Origin: Brienomyrus brachyistius
Lineage: Eukaryota; Chordata; Actinopteri; Osteoglossiformes; Mormyridae
NCBI RefSeq assembly: GCF_023856365.1
Contig: NC_064555.1
Span: 19,292,254 to 19,356,253, forward strand
Direction of reading: 5' to 3'
Length of the DNA: 64,000 nt
The translations under genes were made by a program, and so were the position numbers. The notes beneath the pieces were generated by a model. It searched no databases, had not been told where the DNA came from, and saw only the letters and a program-made list of their open reading frames with translations. The first letter of the stretch is position 1; every line of letters starts with the position of its first letter. This document shows positions 61,203 to 64,000 of this stretch, piece by piece.

Positions 61203-62282
61203 GCGACCAAACCTGGGACAGACCTGCTACATGAACATCACCTTGCAGTGTCTCTTCCACCTGCCAACATTCTGCGAGGACGTCAGGAGGCAGGAACAAC
61301 ACTGGGGTTTGGTCCCCTATGCCAACCTGATCAGGTACCCAACACAAGTATCCACATCATACAAGCTCTCTCATGCAACTACATACAGGTGAAATTTCTA
61401 TTGCTATGTCCACATGTATTACTGCCCTAATCACAAATTATAAAGAGCTGCTTGAAAGTGAAGACACCAACACCAATTCTCTGTCTCTTTTGACTTGCAG
61501 ATATTTTGCTGATCTTCTACCTGCAACACATAGTTCACTCGCAAAGCAGAAGACGACTTTGTTGAGAACCTAATTCATACGGTTTCGAAGCGGTTTCCTG
61601 AAGATCAGCAGAATGTAAGTGAACCTCTAAACTATTCTGAAGTCAATAAAGTTTTCTTTAGGATAGTATGGTTGACTAAGAAATATACAATGATGAAAAC
61701 ACGCTTTATTCTGAAAAATGTTAAGTGATCTGTTTCATATATAAATTTTCAGTCGGCAAGCATTTTCTGTTTATCTCCTGTCATCTGGGACACCCATGAG
61801 TTCTTCAGCTGCCTGATATCTCAGCTAAATGAGCTGGGGAAGCTAATTCAGGCCTGGGAGACAACAGCCACGTACGCCTGTCCTGTGGAAGGAAACCTAT
61901 CGTTCGAGATGCTGTGCCAGAGGACGTGTACCAGGTTCACCCTGCTGCTTTTATTGGTTTTGCACGCCTGTGTGAATGAATTACATTATGCTGCCACAAA
62001 GACACAAAGCAGTGATACACCAGCATTGGGGATCTAGTTCTCACTGAATGTGATGTTTGTAAAGAAGTTAAATAGTCCTGTGACCTAGAAGGCATATTTT
62101 AAACCGTATAATCAGAGGACGGCCTACCTGTCATTCTCGTAGGTCACTACATCAGTGACACCATTAGCGTGGCAGAGAAGGGCTGGCTGTATTTTAGCGA
62201 GCACGTAGTGACCAGATCAGAAGAGGAGCAGGTGCTGAGAAAGAGGCAGAGCAGCGCGTACATGCTGTTCTACACCCAGCAG

Positions 62283-62769
62283 GTAAGCAGAGAAACACCG
62301 AATACACTCTGTTATACTACATCCAGTGGCTAAATACAGACACAGTGGACAGATATTCCCCACCCAACACGCAGTTACACACCTCACTGCAATATGTCAG
62401 ACCTTCAGAAATATAAAACTGAGTCTTTTGTATTTTATGCTACACTAATGAAAGCCTGCCACTTGTACCACTTGATGCATATGGAATGTGGAAAATGTGC
62501 TCTTTTGTAGGAGGACTTACACTGAAGACAGCTGATGCCTCCATATTGGGGATTAATACTTGAAAAGTAGGTAAATGGACAATTACCCACAATCCCGCAG
62601 TGAGAGAGTGAGAGAAGAACCATCGGCTCAGTTGTGATTACGTGATGATCGGCAGAAAAAAGTGTATATATAATACTCATGTTGCAGGACCTCGCTCGTT
62701 TATCAATTAAAATTTATTAACAATTTTTGCTCGTCTTGCAAAACACTTGCACACCGAGGTTTGATTGTA
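62283..62769. other. Gap after the USP-like relic
   Basis: AT-rich sequence with no supported gene apart from the possible short terminal exon noted for the USP relic at 62511-62525. Confidence 0.4.
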
Positions 62770-63075
62770 CTTGAATCTGCAGGTCCCTGTGTTAGGCGGC
62801 TGCATGTACTTCCACGCTCGCTAATGTTCTGTGGCGGCAAAACCAGGAAAAACAGTAACCGGCTCTGCTTAGGAGAGCAGAGCGATGGGACAAACTTACA
62901 GAGTAAAAGCTGAAAATAAAACAAACCAATACACAACCATGTATATCAGATATAAATCTAAATATTAAAGTATAGACAAAGTACATTTTACCGTCTACGT
63001 ACAGTGCTAATTGCTGGCTGAAGCGCTAACGGGGGCTGGCTAACTTGCTAACCGCGACCGTTAATTCCGCGACAC
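62770..63075 (-). repeat. Dispersed repeat also found in array units
   Basis: Aligned by eye with 8233-8540 and equivalents (CTTGAATCTGCAGGTCCCTG at one end, CTACTG near the other), with point changes and a shortened distal end. It shows that this array segment came from a dispersed element. Confidence 0.75.
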
Positions 63076-64000
63076 TGCTACTGAAAATAGGTTTTTGAAA
63101 AGTGTATGTTTAAAGTAGATTTTAACAAAAAAATAGAATAACCACATTCTAAATGATCTCAGATTATTGGTGCTGAGTTTGTGCTGAATAAAAGCATTTG
63201 TAGCACTTTGGGATAAATGTTTTTTAGATAAATGAAATATTTTACAGTTTTCTGAATTGCTTAAATATTAAAAATCATTTTGGGAACAAAATTGCCAAAA
63301 GTCATTTATTGAATCAGTCACTTGGCAAAACTTTAAACCATGCTCACCTAGTTAGACACAATTTGCAGATCTCAGTCACGCTTTTTGCAAAACTCGAAAC
63401 ACATTCTCATTCATCAAAACACATTTTGAGCTATGGTGAACTTTAATGCGAAATAGAAAACACAGGCCGCAGAGGTTAAGCGCAGCCAGCACACAGTAGT
63501 CATTTAAACACAATGACTCAAAACTGTTCACACACATTTATAAACATTTGAAGAAGCCAAAGAGTGACTAGAACATAGAATACGTGCCATAGGTGAATAG
63601 GAGTTGAATTTCAACGTCAAGGTACAAATGGGTCACACAATATTCTTTCTTTCTGTGACTCTGGCTTGGCATTTGCGCAACATTTTACTGTAATATGCCT
63701 CTTATTTGTTTACTTTTTGGCTTTATCCTTTACAGTAACTTTTCTGGAATACTGAATACGGCAAACGTTACTTATTAGTTATCAGTCATGACTGTACAGT
63801 ATACAAATATTTCTGGTACACGACCATACTTTTTTTTTTTTACTGTAGTCTTACGATTTCTAATTTACATGCCAACAACAGTTTTGACTGTTTTAATTTT
63901 TTTGTGAGTTTAGCTTGAATTTTAGGGTTTGTGCTTAGTGGTTTGATTACAGTTTTTCTGAATTGCTAAAACACTAAATCCCATTGTAAAAACTAAACTG
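63076..64000. other. AT-rich sequence with a repeated end motif
   Basis: No gene supported. TTACAGTTTTCTGAATTGCT (63244) recurs as TTACAGTTTTTCTGAATTGC (63949) in the same orientation about 700 bp apart, followed in both by AAA-rich sequence. This may mark the ends of related transposon copies; the element type is not recognised. Confidence 0.4.

Larger units (their letters stand above)
58279..62282 (+). pseudogene. Decayed USP37-family deubiquitinase-like gene
   Basis: Plus-strand exons with matching phases: 58279-58317 (MSCGLLCCWTKEK, GTATGC donor), 58664-58794 (Lys-rich, KKKPQKKRFKF), 61203-61334 (Cys box PNLGQTCYMN), 61501-61614 (YFADLL... then FVENLIHTVSKRFPED). A further exon is at 61753-61934 (DTHEFFSCLISQL, CPVEGNLSFE), and the His box (GHYISD; later SSAYMLFY) at 62142-62282. 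These match the order of the ubiquitin-specific protease fold of the USP26/29/37 group. Damage: a frameshift in 61501-61614 (near 61545); one extra C after GHYISD (near 62160) leading to TAG; phase mismatch and missing finger region between 61934 and 62142; and SE where YND/FDD is expected for the third catalytic residue. A LINE sits in intron 2. Possible last codons (EDLH, stop) follow a TTTGTAG acceptor at 62511. Confidence 0.75.

Noticed and set aside
60868..61347. 159-codon minus-strand frame
   Set aside because: Antisense to the USP Cys-box exon and its intron, with no family resemblance.

Overview
The window looks like nuclear DNA of a ray-finned fish, most likely a teleost. The evidence is intron-containing genes with consensus splice sites and AATAAA signals, a decayed Tc1-like transposon, a tRNA-derived SINE with a (GGATGG)n tail, an RTE/Rex3-like 3' end, an internally deleted piggyBac, and a non-LTR retrotransposon reverse transcriptase. 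No bacterial operons, rRNA, tRNA or CRISPR were seen. The species cannot be resolved.

Bases 1 to about 56,236 are one tandem array of ten related units of roughly 3 to 7 kb. The first units form an 11.2-11.3 kb dimer (a long unit plus a short unit) that is repeated almost unchanged (1-11,240 and 11,241-22,546) and begins again at 22,547. From about 29 kb the units become longer, shorter or 5.9 kb monomers. Every unit carries one intact copy, on the minus strand, of an unrecognised two-exon gene, here called gene A. It encodes 190-192 residues and has a TATA box, a 58-nt first coding exon, a short intron and an AATAAA signal. A TA-flanked 0.4-0.6 kb inverted-repeat element sits just upstream of every gene A promoter. 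Four units (1, 3, 5 and 6) also carry an intact copy of a second unrecognised minus-strand gene, gene B. It has three exons and encodes 95 residues, with a SUMO-interaction-like motif and a basic, cysteine-ended tail. The other units keep only its terminal exon or a remnant.

The array shows repeated recombination. Gene A copies fall into two protein types, with mosaics between them. One ~964-bp deletion of gene B is shared by three units. A truncated Tc1-like element followed by a (TA)n tract of very different lengths ends six units. Gene A and gene B both look nuclear by composition (inference only). I cannot name either one.

The array ends exactly at a TTAA site carrying a piggyBac end (56,233). 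Beyond it (56.2-64 kb) is ordinary repeat-rich sequence: the piggyBac relic interrupted by a complete SINE with a 12-bp target duplication, further SINE and RTE fragments, and a decayed plus-strand USP37-family deubiquitinase-like gene (58,279-62,282). A 5'-truncated LINE with a single in-frame stop lies in an intron of that gene. The window ends in unassigned AT-rich repeat sequence.
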